A stretch of DNA of 64,000 nt, taken from contig NZ_JANJZD010000018.1 of NCBI RefSeq assembly GCF_024623325.1, forward strand, positions 58,676 through 122,675, read 5' to 3'. The notes beneath the pieces were generated by a model. The model saw nothing but the letters and a program-made list of their open reading frames with translations, searched no databases and was not told where the DNA came from. Of this stretch, positions 33,789 through 42,246 are shown in pieces (within the stretch, counting starts at the first letter, position 1; each line of letters begins with the position of its first letter). A program made the translations under genes and the position numbers. The stretch comes from Acetatifactor muris. GTDB lineage: Bacteria > Bacillota > Clostridia > Lachnospirales > Lachnospiraceae.

Positions 33789-35597
33789 TTATTTCACTGT
33801 GTTCTCGTTCAGCATTGTAAGGATGCTGTCGAAATCCTGCTCTGTTTTGCTTTTTACAGCGTTAATATATGCATCCCAGTCTGCATCGTTGTCAATATCT
33901 TTCCTGCCTTCGATGAAGTCAGCTGCCCAGGTAAGCACCTCGTTGTAGCAGGTACCACCCTGATTGAGCTGCTTTCTCATGGACTGCTGATCAGGAGTCA
34001 GATAAACCACAGGAGGCTGACTGGCAGGAGACACTGATTCAAGTCCTCCGATCACACCGGTCTCGGTCCAGTACTTTCCCTCATAGTATCCTTTTTCCTC
34101 ACTCCACCAGGGTTCAGGCAGAGAAGTCACAGCCGTCATGGCCTCATTGTCCAACGGAATAAAGGGAATACCGCTGCGACATAAGCTGGATGCCATCAGT
34201 CCATACTCGGCGGATTTTTTAGCGGGAGATTCATCATTCATAATATCGTCCACATAGGTCTTCACGCCGTCAACCACATTATAGGTCTCGCCTTCAATAC
34301 CCCAGTTCATCAATTCTACCATCTGATCGGAATACTGGTAATCTATCATGGCTACAATGTGCTCCGGATGCTCGGTCTCAGCATCAATAAAGATCCCCAT
34401 TCTGAGGTTACTTACATTCAGAGACTTTCCAGGAAGTCTGGAACCCCACTTCCAGGCGGTTCCGTCAGGACCGTCAGGCAGATATGCAAGTCCCCACTCT
34501 ATAGTGTTTCCCTCTATCTCCTTCAGAGCCGTGTTAAAGGACGCCACACTCCCTGACCAGAGAGAAGTACAGATAACAGCCTTGCCGGTGGTAGCCTTCT
34601 CAAGATGCATATTCCAGTCGGTGGTAGCATACTCGGGATCGATATAGCCCGCATCCCATAATCCGTTCAGGTAACGAAGCATCTCACGGAAATTATCCTC
34701 AACAGGGCCATACACCCACTCGCTGCCATTGTAATACTCACTCTCCCAGGTATGGAAGATACCGGCAAATCCACGGATAAAATCATTCGCTCCATCCATG
34801 ATAACATAGTCCGCATCAAGAGAACCGTCATCAATTTTCGCCTTGATATCGGCACAGAGCTGGCTGAATTCCTCGAGATTGGTGGCAGGCTTCCAGTTAT
34901 TGTCCTTCAGGACATCAAAACGGTATGCCACCGATGCAAAGCTCTGCGCTCCGGTGATATTATTGGGATTATAAAAACCGTCAATGAAATAATACATGGA
35001 ACCGTCCTGGTTCTTTGCCAAATCCTCTCCCCCGGGGCTTCCCGCCATATAATCGGGATAATATACCATATAATTCATGTAGTCCGCAATGTTCAGAACA
35101 ACGCCTTCTTCACCATACTCCGCCAGAGAAGTGCCAACGGTTGTGGTATTCACATCGCAGAAATCCTGCGCTCCCAGCAATTGCTGCTCATTATCCTGCA
35201 TATCCTTCAACGAAGGCTTGATATCCCAGGTAATGTCCAGCTTACAGCCCAGGTAGGCTTCCATTTTCTCCTGCCAAAGCTGCTGGAACCTGGTTCCCGT
35301 AGAATCCGTTCCAAAGTTTGCCGTCCTTACCGTTATGGACAGGGTATCCAGCTCGGGAAGATTGATCCCATTGCTGGCAGCGGTAGCCGCCGGATCATTC
35401 TTATCCACGCCGGGTGTGTTGTCCTCTCCGCCCTGGTCTCCCTCCTGAGACGGTTCTGATGACTGTTGGGTGGATGAACCCTGTTCACTGGCTCCGGACT
35501 CATCTGCCACGTCATTGCCGCAGCCTGCCAGAAGTCCCATGGACATCACTGCTGCCAGTGTAAGTGCCGTTGCTTTTGTTGCACTTTTTTTCTTCAT
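33789..35597 (-). CDS. Lipoprotein solute-binding protein of a CUT1 sugar importer
   Basis: 602 residues. Signal peptide with lipobox MGLLAGCG (Cys near residue 26), then an acidic Ser/Gln/Gly-rich linker to about residue 75. The mature part (VRTANFGTDSTGTRFQQLWQEKM; GWALP-like binding clefts) fits the large LplA-type extracellular binding proteins that deliver oligosaccharides to ABC permeases. It is the third gene of the two-permease operon that starts at 37545. GGAGG lies before the ATG. Confidence 0.92.
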   Translation of the reverse strand: MKKKSATKATALTLAAVMSMGLLAGCGNDVADESGASEQGSSTQQSSEPSQEGDQGGEDNTPGVDKNDPAATAASNGINLPELDTLSITVRTANFGTDSTGTRFQQLWQEKMEAYLGCKLDITWDIKPSLKDMQDNEQQLLGAQDFCDVNTTTVGTSLAEYGEEGVVLNIADYMNYMVYYPDYMAGSPGGEDLAKNQDGSMYYFIDGFYNPNNITGAQSFASVAYRFDVLKDNNWKPATNLEEFSQLCADIKAKIDDGSLDADYVIMDGANDFIRGFAGIFHTWESEYYNGSEWVYGPVEDNFREMLRYLNGLWDAGYIDPEYATTDWNMHLEKATTGKAVICTSLWSGSVASFNTALKEIEGNTIEWGLAYLPDGPDGTAWKWGSRLPGKSLNVSNLRMGIFIDAETEHPEHIVAMIDYQYSDQMVELMNWGIEGETYNVVDGVKTYVDDIMNDESPAKKSAEYGLMASSLCRSGIPFIPLDNEAMTAVTSLPEPWWSEEKGYYEGKYWTETGVIGGLESVSPASQPPVVYLTPDQQSMRKQLNQGGTCYNEVLTWAADFIEGRKDIDNDADWDAYINAVKSKTEQDFDSILTMLNENTVK

Positions 35598-35675
35598 AAT
35601 TTTCCTCCAATCTTGTTTTCTATATAAAGAAGCATTTCTGCTTCCTTATACCTTTAGAGTATTACGGGAATCAAA

Positions 35676-36581
35676 TTATCCCTTGACCGCACCCACCTGC
35701 ATTCCTTTTACAAAGTACTTCTGCACGAAGGGGTAGGCCAGCAGAATGGGCCCCATGGTCATGATAATACAGGCATACTGCACATTCAGCTGATTCAGTT
35801 TACCGCTGCTGATCATATCATTGGCATTCTGCATGGCACCGATACCGTTGGCAAACACAATCCTGCGCAGTACCATCTGGATGGGCTGTCGATCCTTGTC
35901 CTGTATATAAAGCAAAGCGCTGAAATAACTGTTCCATACACCCACTGCACACATCATACCAAAGGTGGCATATAAAGCCTTGGACAGAGGCACATAAATC
36001 TTCACCAGAATACAGAATTCGCCGGCGCCGTCAATCTTGGCCGCCTCTCGCAGCTCCAGAGAAATCCCCTTGAAAAATGCCCTGTAAACGAACACATTAT
36101 AGGCTGATACAGCTCCGGGCAGGATCAGCGCCCATATGGTATTGTAAAGCCCAAGATTGCGAATCAGCAGATAACTGGGAATCGTCCCCCCGCTGAAGAA
36201 CATGGTGATCAGCAGGTAAATGGAAAGAGGCTTTCTCAGCACAAAATCGGGCACCATCATGACATAAGCCATCAGAGACGTCAGCGTCAGAGAGAACACC
36301 ACACTCCCTGCTGCAATAATGATGGTATTAAAGTAGGACTGGAAAATATTCTCATCTTTAAATAACATCTTATAGCCGTCCAGAATAAAATCCTTCGGGA
36401 AAAAGGTCACCTGCCCTGTGACAATGGCGCTGTTGCTGGAAAAGGATATTGCAAGTACGTTTAAAAACGGATAAATAAAGATTATGGACAAAAGCCCCAT
36501 CACAATAATCAATATCACATCGAAAGTTCTGCTTCCTATATAAATATTACTTTTAACTTCCAATTCTTTTTTTCTGGCCAT
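35676..36581 (-). CDS. Sugar ABC permease, LplC type
   Basis: 301 residues with six helices and the EAA loop REAAKIDGAGEFCILVKIYVPLSKA (about residue 195), which docks the ATPase. Its C-terminal QKYFVKGMQVGAVKG is typical of LplC-like CUT1 permeases. It is translated directly after the LplB-like permease (13-bp gap). No ATPase gene is present in the locus, so a shared MsmX-like ATPase encoded elsewhere is expected. Confidence 0.92.
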   Translation of the reverse strand: MARKKELEVKSNIYIGSRTFDVILIIVMGLLSIIFIYPFLNVLAISFSSNSAIVTGQVTFFPKDFILDGYKMLFKDENIFQSYFNTIIIAAGSVVFSLTLTSLMAYVMMVPDFVLRKPLSIYLLITMFFSGGTIPSYLLIRNLGLYNTIWALILPGAVSAYNVFVYRAFFKGISLELREAAKIDGAGEFCILVKIYVPLSKALYATFGMMCAVGVWNSYFSALLYIQDKDRQPIQMVLRRIVFANGIGAMQNANDMISSGKLNQLNVQYACIIMTMGPILLAYPFVQKYFVKGMQVGAVKG

Positions 36582-36594
36582 GAATTTGCCTCCT

Positions 36595-37545
36595 TTACCA
36601 CATACTGTTTTCCGGGCTCAGCCTGCGCGTAATGGCATTGGCACCGTAAACCAGAATGAAACAGATCACCGACTGGAAAAGATTAATCGCCGTCGAGTAA
36701 GAGAATCGCCCTTCCTGGATACCTACCTGATACACAAAGGTGGCAATGGTTTCCGTAGCGTCCCTGTTGGTGGCGTTCTGCATCAGCAGAATTTTAGTAT
36801 AGTCGCTGCTCAGCACATTGCCCGTATTCATGATCAGCAGAATTGTAATTGTCGGCATAATGGCGGGAATCGCAATGTTTTTCATTTTCTGCCAGCGATT
36901 GGCACCGTCTATATTCGCCACGTCATAAAGAGATGTATCCACATTGGTTAATGCCGATAAATACAGAATAGAGCCCCAGCCTACCCCCTGCCAGACAGCA
37001 GACAGGATATACATAATCAGGAAATTTGTACCTCCGGCGTTCAGGTTCACCCTTTCCAGACTGAAAAATGCCCGAATATCATTAAAGAAACCATTCAGAG
37101 AGCAGAAGCCATGAAGCATGGAACAGACCACCACCACCGAAATAAAGTGAGGAATATAAGAAATAGTCTGCACCACCTTCTTATAGGTCTTTCCCCGCAT
37201 CTCATTGATAAGAAGCGCGTAGATAATTGGCAGAGGAAATGTAAATAGCAAAGTCAATGTACCAATCTTCAGCGTATTCCAGATAATCTGACCACACTCC
37301 ACATTCTTAAAAAATGTCACAAAATTCTGATAGAATGGCTGAAGCCAGGCACTTCCCCAGACCCCTTTGGAACCCTTATAGTTTTTAAAAGCGATCAGGA
37401 TTCCATAGATAGGTATGTACTGAAAAACAAAAATAAAGATTACCGGTATCAACGCCATTAAAAGCAGTCCCTTCTGCCGATAAGCCCGCGTCCAGAAGCT
37501 TTTCTTCGGGATCACCGCAACAGCTTTTTTTGATGTCCTTGCCAT
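36595..37545 (-). CDS. Sugar ABC permease, LplB type
   Basis: 316 residues. After a basic N-terminus come six helices; the EAA-type loop is DVANIDGANRWQKMKNIAIP (about residue 227). FKNYKGSKGVWGSAW near the second helix is typical of LplB-like permeases of the CUT1 group. First gene of the operon permease-permease-binding protein. It is divergent from the YesM-type kinase, which probably controls it. Confidence 0.92.
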   Translation of the reverse strand: MARTSKKAVAVIPKKSFWTRAYRQKGLLLMALIPVIFIFVFQYIPIYGILIAFKNYKGSKGVWGSAWLQPFYQNFVTFFKNVECGQIIWNTLKIGTLTLLFTFPLPIIYALLINEMRGKTYKKVVQTISYIPHFISVVVVCSMLHGFCSLNGFFNDIRAFFSLERVNLNAGGTNFLIMYILSAVWQGVGWGSILYLSALTNVDTSLYDVANIDGANRWQKMKNIAIPAIMPTITILLIMNTGNVLSSDYTKILLMQNATNRDATETIATFVYQVGIQEGRFSYSTAINLFQSVICFILVYGANAITRRLSPENSMW

Positions 37546-37667
37546 ATTCTTCCTCCCTTTAGACTTAATTTTATAAAAGACACAGACAAATGTCTTTGAC
37601 CTTTTTTTATTCTAATGTGAATTTCGCATGATTTGAATGGATAAAATCATGAGGCGTTATGCAAATT

Positions 37668-37736
37668 TTACATATTTTCCATGCTTTGTTCATATATTAT
37701 GTGTTTTTCTTACATATTCTGATTTTTTTACATATT
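37668..37736. promoter_or_regulatory. Three TTACATATT direct repeats in the divergent promoter region
   Basis: TTACATATT is at 37668-37676, 37710-37718 and 37728-37736 on the plus strand, in the 252-bp gap between the importer operon and the kinase gene. Spacings are 42 and 18 bp (near whole helical turns for the first pair). They could be sites for the AraC-type regulator coded at 40058. TATAAT at 37750-37755 may be a rightward -10 box. Confidence 0.4.
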
Positions 37737-37797
37737 TGTATCAGCGTATAATGTATTATAATGGAAAAGGATGAAACCAAAACGGGAGGAAGATTTC

Positions 37798-39624
37798 ATG
37801 AATGAAAAGAGAAACAGAATACAGCTGCCTCTGTCAAAGCAGTTCGTCCTTATTCTGATTTTGTTTTTCCTCTGCACGGTTACCCTTATCCTGTACAGCT
37901 CCTATGATTTCTCAAGACTTCAGGATACTTTCTGGAACGGCAGCCTGGAATCATATTCCTCCCAGCTGGCAAAAAACACTATGGAAGCTTATGAAAATTA
38001 TGAACAGATCTGTTACAGTATAGCTTATAACCAACAGGTTCAGAATTATCTCATGGCACCGGACTCTCTGAAAACCTATGAAAGTTATCTGCAGCTGGAA
38101 AGTCAGTTAAACAGTGCAGCCCTGTTGAACTCCAATATCACGGATATCGCTGTCTATAGTTCAGACAACCGTTTTGCCGCCCTGAACGGCTCGTCAGACA
38201 ACTATGAGGCATTCATGCGTTCTCTGTCGGAATCCCGCTTTTCGTACCGCTGTGCAGGAATTACCACGATTAACAGCACTGTCTGCCATATTCTGGCTAT
38301 GCCCATCTATTCACTTGGCACAGGGGTGAGCCGGTATCTGGGAATTCTGTTTCTGGCCATCGATGTGGACAGTTTGTTTAATACTGCCTATGACAGCACG
38401 GACAGAAGTTATGATCCGGAAATCATCTTTCTGGACGAAGAGGACAGGTTTATATATGGAAATCCTGAATTATATGAAGCTCTGATCGATACCCAAAAAG
38501 AGGAAAACATCTTTAGAGTCAATCATATTGAAAATTCTGTAACCTATGCGGCAAAAAGCTACAACATCCCCGGTATCGATCATACTCTGTACGTCCTTAT
38601 AGACAAAAGTCAGACCAGAAGACAGATGCTGCAGATTTTTATCCGGCTTCTGGTGAGCGCAGGAGCTCTGACAACATTAATATTACTGCTGCTGTTTATG
38701 CTCTATCGTCCCCTGATTCGTTCTCTGCGGCAGATCACCGGATTTATGAAAACACTTTCTACCGGAGACAGGCGCAGCTATAAGGATGGCATAAGCATCC
38801 GTCAGGGGCCAATTGAAATTACGGAAATCAATGATATCTGCGCTGCTTTCAATGAAATGCTCCAGCAGACGGATACGCTGAATCACACCATTTTTGATAC
38901 ATATCTGAGAATGTATGAATTGGAAAAAAATAACCGTATGACCGAAATTGCACTGCTTCGCAGTCAGGTCAATCCGCATTTCCTCTACAATACCCTGACC
39001 ATGATATGCGGAATGGCTGCTGAAGGGATGAATGATAAAATTATCTCCGTAACCAACGCTTTGTCGCAAATATTCCGTTACAGCATCAAGGGAAGCGATA
39101 TGGTGACATTGCAGGAAGAAATGGACATCGTTCGTGCCTACCTGATGATTCAAAAGGAACGCTTCGGCGGAAAATTTACGTTCCGTTATGATTTCTGGGA
39201 TGATTCACTGAATTGTCTCATACCAAAGATGATTATTCAGCCGCTGGTGGAGAATGCCATCGTTCATGGTCTGGAGAAAAGTCTACAGCCCGGTTCTCTG
39301 CGCATTGGCGCCGGAAGGAACCCACAGCATGGCTACCTCGCCATCTGGATCTTCGATACCGGAGTGGGTATGTCGGAAGAACAGTTGAGTAAATTGCGGA
39401 TTGCGGTCTCCCATCCTCCCGGGCAAAACCTGAAATACGGTGAGATGAATTTTGAGGATGTAGAAAAGCTTTCCGGTCACAATGGCATCGGTATATTGAA
39501 CGTGAACAGCCGAATGGTACTGTATTACGGTTCGGATTATACTTTGATAATTGATTCTGAAGAAGGGGTGGGCACCAATATCCAGATCAGAGTGCCTTAT
39601 CGCACCAGAAAGGAAGAAATCTGA
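37798..39624 (+). CDS. YesM-type sensor histidine kinase
   Basis: 608 residues from ATG 37798 with GGGAGGAAG upstream. Helix 1 lies at about residues 15-37, a large outside sensing domain extends to about 285, helix 2 follows (LLVSAGALTTLILLLLFMLY), then a HAMP segment, the His_kinase domain with LLRSQVNPHFLYNTLTMI (phospho-His in NPHFLYN) and the ATPase boxes PLVENAIVHGLEK and GHNGIGILNVNSRM. Such kinases sense oligosaccharides or the loaded binding protein and control CUT1 importers. The response regulator follows 2 bp after the stop. Confidence 0.93.
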   Translation: MNEKRNRIQLPLSKQFVLILILFFLCTVTLILYSSYDFSRLQDTFWNGSLESYSSQLAKNTMEAYENYEQICYSIAYNQQVQNYLMAPDSLKTYESYLQLESQLNSAALLNSNITDIAVYSSDNRFAALNGSSDNYEAFMRSLSESRFSYRCAGITTINSTVCHILAMPIYSLGTGVSRYLGILFLAIDVDSLFNTAYDSTDRSYDPEIIFLDEEDRFIYGNPELYEALIDTQKEENIFRVNHIENSVTYAAKSYNIPGIDHTLYVLIDKSQTRRQMLQIFIRLLVSAGALTTLILLLLFMLYRPLIRSLRQITGFMKTLSTGDRRSYKDGISIRQGPIEITEINDICAAFNEMLQQTDTLNHTIFDTYLRMYELEKNNRMTEIALLRSQVNPHFLYNTLTMICGMAAEGMNDKIISVTNALSQIFRYSIKGSDMVTLQEEMDIVRAYLMIQKERFGGKFTFRYDFWDDSLNCLIPKMIIQPLVENAIVHGLEKSLQPGSLRIGAGRNPQHGYLAIWIFDTGVGMSEEQLSKLRIAVSHPPGQNLKYGEMNFEDVEKLSGHNGIGILNVNSRMVLYYGSDYTLIIDSEEGVGTNIQIRVPYRTRKEEI

Positions 39625-39626
39625 TT

Positions 39627-40061
39627 ATGTTTCAGGCAATCGTAATTGACGATGAGAAATGGGTGGTAAAAAGTCTGATTGCGACGATTAAAAACCAGGA
39701 ATTTTTTGAGATTACAGAAGAGTTCTATGACGGTCTGTCCGGCCTTGAATACATCCGCACACATCAGCCTGCGCTGGCCTTTGTGGATGTACGTCTGCCC
39801 GGCATGAGCGGCCTGGACATTCTGCAGGCAGCCAACGCAGAAAGTCTGAGAACCCTGTTTATCGTCATCAGCAGTTACGCGGAGTTCGCCTATGCCCAGA
39901 AAGCCATGCTGCATAATGCTGTGGGATACTGTCTCAAGCCTTTCTCGCGAAGCGAGCTCATTGACTCCATGCAGAAGGCCTATAATATATTGCAGGAGCA
40001 GACATCCATTCTCTCTGCTCCGGAATTACCCCCCCGGATTCCTACATATGCAAGCATATGA
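39627..40061 (+). CDS. Response regulator, receiver part of a split AraC-type regulator
   Basis: 144 residues. The receiver domain has VIDDEKW, the phospho-acceptor in FVDVRLPGMSG and the Lys in CLKPFSR. The protein ends soon after at a TGA that overlaps the ATG of the AraC-domain gene. A run of seven C (40029-40035) lies about eight codons before the stop; the downstream frame is open through this run, so one base more or less would fuse receiver and DNA-binding domain into one YesN-like protein. Whether this is slippage, phase variation or a fixed split is not known. Confidence 0.85.
   Translation: MFQAIVIDDEKWVVKSLIATIKNQEFFEITEEFYDGLSGLEYIRTHQPALAFVDVRLPGMSGLDILQAANAESLRTLFIVISSYAEFAYAQKAMLHNAVGYCLKPFSRSELIDSMQKAYNILQEQTSILSAPELPPRIPTYASI
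40029..40035 (+). repeat. C7 homopolymer at the split in the response regulator
   Basis: Seven consecutive C residues in the linker between receiver and AraC-type domains. Both frames are open here and a one-base length change would merge them. It could be a slippery site or a phase-variation tract. Confidence 0.6.
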
Positions 40062-40423
40062 CTTCCTCCCACAAATCTGTCCAAATGATCATTGATTATA
40101 CGGAACGGCACTATCAGGAAGATATCTCCATCAGTGATCTGGCAAAACATTGTTCCATCAATGCCAATTATGCCAGTCAGCTTTTCAAACATGAGATGGG
40201 AATTACCTTTATCAGTTTTCTCACCGGACTGCGTATTGATCATGCGCTGTGGCTTCTGTCCCACACAGACCAGACCGTTTTTGCCATCGCAGCCCAGGTA
40301 GGATACAGTGATTATTTTTATTTTGCAAAGGTATTCAAGAAAACCATGGGCTGTACCCCTACCGCCTATCGGAAGAAAAATAACAGCGACAGGGAGGCTT
40401 ATCATGAATCGAAACCGTCATAA
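40058..40423 (+). CDS. AraC-type DNA-binding domain, second half of the split regulator
   Basis: 121 residues with two helix-turn-helix units: ISDLAKHCSINANYASQLFKHEMG and the second HTH AIAAQVGYSDYFYFAKVFKKTMGCTP, ending in TAYRKK as usual for AraC/XylS DNA-binding domains. It begins at an ATG overlapping the TGA of the receiver gene (ATGA), so it may be translated by coupling as an independent protein, unlike typical YesN regulators. It probably activates the sugar-importer operon and the downstream binding-protein gene. Confidence 0.85.
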   Translation: MTSSHKSVQMIIDYTERHYQEDISISDLAKHCSINANYASQLFKHEMGITFISFLTGLRIDHALWLLSHTDQTVFAIAAQVGYSDYFYFAKVFKKTMGCTPTAYRKKNNSDREAYHESKPS

Positions 40424-42074
40424 CAGAATATGCTCTTTTTTTCTTTGCTTTGCCATGTGCCTCTCTGTCTGCGGCTGTTCTTCCGAAGAAGCAGATACCA
40501 TGCCGGACCGCTCTGTCCTGCCTTCTTCCCTGCAGGCTCTCTCCTTTGAGGAGCATATGGATATCAGCGTGGGCTATTGGGATATTGATGCCATGACGAA
40601 GACAACTCAGCCGGATGGAATGACCCAATACATTGAAGAACTCTTTAACATCACACTACATCCCATGTCTGTGACCTGGACCAATTACAAGGAAAGATAT
40701 CAGTTTCTGAGCTTCACCAACAGTCTGCCGGACATGTTTGCAACGATCACGCTGTCCTCCACAGACAATAATGATTCCGCCACCTATTCTGATTTGGTTA
40801 GCTCCGGATCCATTCGCTCTCTGCCTGAAGATATGTCCGCCTATCCCATCCTGAGCGGAATGCTGGAGGCCGCACCCAGTATCCGGTATACCGACGGCCG
40901 GTACTATGCCATCCCCCGAATTTCCTATATGGATCCGATTCTGGGAGCCATGGATGCTGCCGTATTGGTACGGAGAGACTGGATGAACAATCTGGGATAT
41001 GACGATCCGCAGAATTTTGAAGAGTTTGCAGAGCTGACAGCCGCTTTTGCCAATAATGATCCGGACGGTAACGGTTTGGATGATACTATCGGTTATAATG
41101 TCAACAATCGAAATGCCCTGGGAAAATGGGTCATTCTTGGAATTGCTCCGGAATGCAATGTTTATTCCTGGGTGGAGGAGGACGGACGTTTCGTTCCTTC
41201 CTGGACCACGGATGCTTTTAAGGATGTGGTATCTGCCTATCGTTACCTCTACGAAACCGGTGGACTGGATCCTGCATTTTACAGTAAATCTCCAACAACC
41301 ATCCTGAATGATTTCGCGTCCGGAAGACTGGGGGCAATGGAGTATAAGTCCTTCCCCATGAGCTTGATGGATCTCAAGGAAGAGTGGGATATTTTAAACG
41401 ACAGACCATTTGAGGAATGTGTGGATATACTGCCTGTCTTTCCCGCACCTGACGGGGTGAGATACAGCAATTCCAGCAATCTCTTCTGGTCGGAGACCTA
41501 CATTTCCTCCTCCGTAGATGATGCAAAGCTGGAAAGGATCCTGGCCCTTTTTGAATTTCTCATGTCAGAGGAAGGACAGGCTTTCTGCCATTACGGAATT
41601 GAGGGTGAGGACTATATCCGATTGGAATCAGGAGAATATCACTGTCTTCTGGATCTTACCTCGGCGGAGGGAAATCCTGTAAGCCTTTCCACCGCCCTGG
41701 CGGAAAAATATCCTTCCAGCAGTTTATTCGTCAATCTGGCCACATGGGATATCTGCGACTGGAATTCCCTGGAACTGAATGAGATGAACTCTCTGCTGTA
41801 TGGGGAACATTGTATGACGCTGAGCAACAAATCAGCCATCTGGTTCCGGGATAATACCACACAGCTGGAACGTCCCTATGCCTTCCTGAACTTTCCAAAG
41901 GAAGCCACAGATCTCTTCAGTACAAACCGCGCTTTCGAGGCTTTCGTTGACTGTGTCATTGGCGATCAGGATGCCGTGGCCATGTGGGAAGATGTTCTGG
42001 AGGAAATGAGGGGAAACGGTCTGGAAGAATATATTAACCGACAAAACCAGCTGTACCGTGAGTATCTGGAGTGA
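40404..42074 (+). CDS. Second lipoprotein solute-binding protein, linked to the two-component genes
   Basis: 556 residues from ATG 40404 with GGGAGG upstream, overlapping the AraC-domain stop by 20 bp. A signal peptide with lipobox LSVCGCSS (Cys about residue 21) and a large type-1 extracellular solute-binding fold (GYWDIDAMTKTTQPDG, VLVRRDWMNNLGYDDPQNFEEF, DGNGLDDTIGYN) are evident. It has no permease neighbour on this strand. It may serve the same importer or act as the periplasmic-side co-sensor of the YesM kinase. Confidence 0.88.
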   Translation: MNRNRHNRICSFFLCFAMCLSVCGCSSEEADTMPDRSVLPSSLQALSFEEHMDISVGYWDIDAMTKTTQPDGMTQYIEELFNITLHPMSVTWTNYKERYQFLSFTNSLPDMFATITLSSTDNNDSATYSDLVSSGSIRSLPEDMSAYPILSGMLEAAPSIRYTDGRYYAIPRISYMDPILGAMDAAVLVRRDWMNNLGYDDPQNFEEFAELTAAFANNDPDGNGLDDTIGYNVNNRNALGKWVILGIAPECNVYSWVEEDGRFVPSWTTDAFKDVVSAYRYLYETGGLDPAFYSKSPTTILNDFASGRLGAMEYKSFPMSLMDLKEEWDILNDRPFEECVDILPVFPAPDGVRYSNSSNLFWSETYISSSVDDAKLERILALFEFLMSEEGQAFCHYGIEGEDYIRLESGEYHCLLDLTSAEGNPVSLSTALAEKYPSSSLFVNLATWDICDWNSLELNEMNSLLYGEHCMTLSNKSAIWFRDNTTQLERPYAFLNFPKEATDLFSTNRAFEAFVDCVIGDQDAVAMWEDVLEEMRGNGLEEYINRQNQLYREYLE

Positions 42075-42131
42075 AAGCACTTCTTTGAATCAAAGCAGAT
42101 TCTTTGACTTGAATGTATAACAATTTGCGAC

Positions 42132-42188
42132 TGACCATAGCGGTCAACGGCGACGCGTTTGGAGGACCGTCATTGACCGTAACGGTTA
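42132..42188. repeat. Two related small stem-loops between convergent genes
   Basis: TGACC-ATAGC-GGTCA (42132-42146) and TGACC-GTAAC-GGTTA (42174-42188) are related five-base-arm hairpins about 42 bp apart. They fill the 172-bp gap between the convergent binding-protein and fucosidase genes. They may act as a two-way terminator or be remnants of a small repetitive element; the U-tracts are weak. Confidence 0.3.
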
Positions 42189-42246
42189 GCCATGCTGCAT
42201 TTCCAGAATTTCAAACTGTGGAAACTCCTTGTCCGGACTTTAATCT

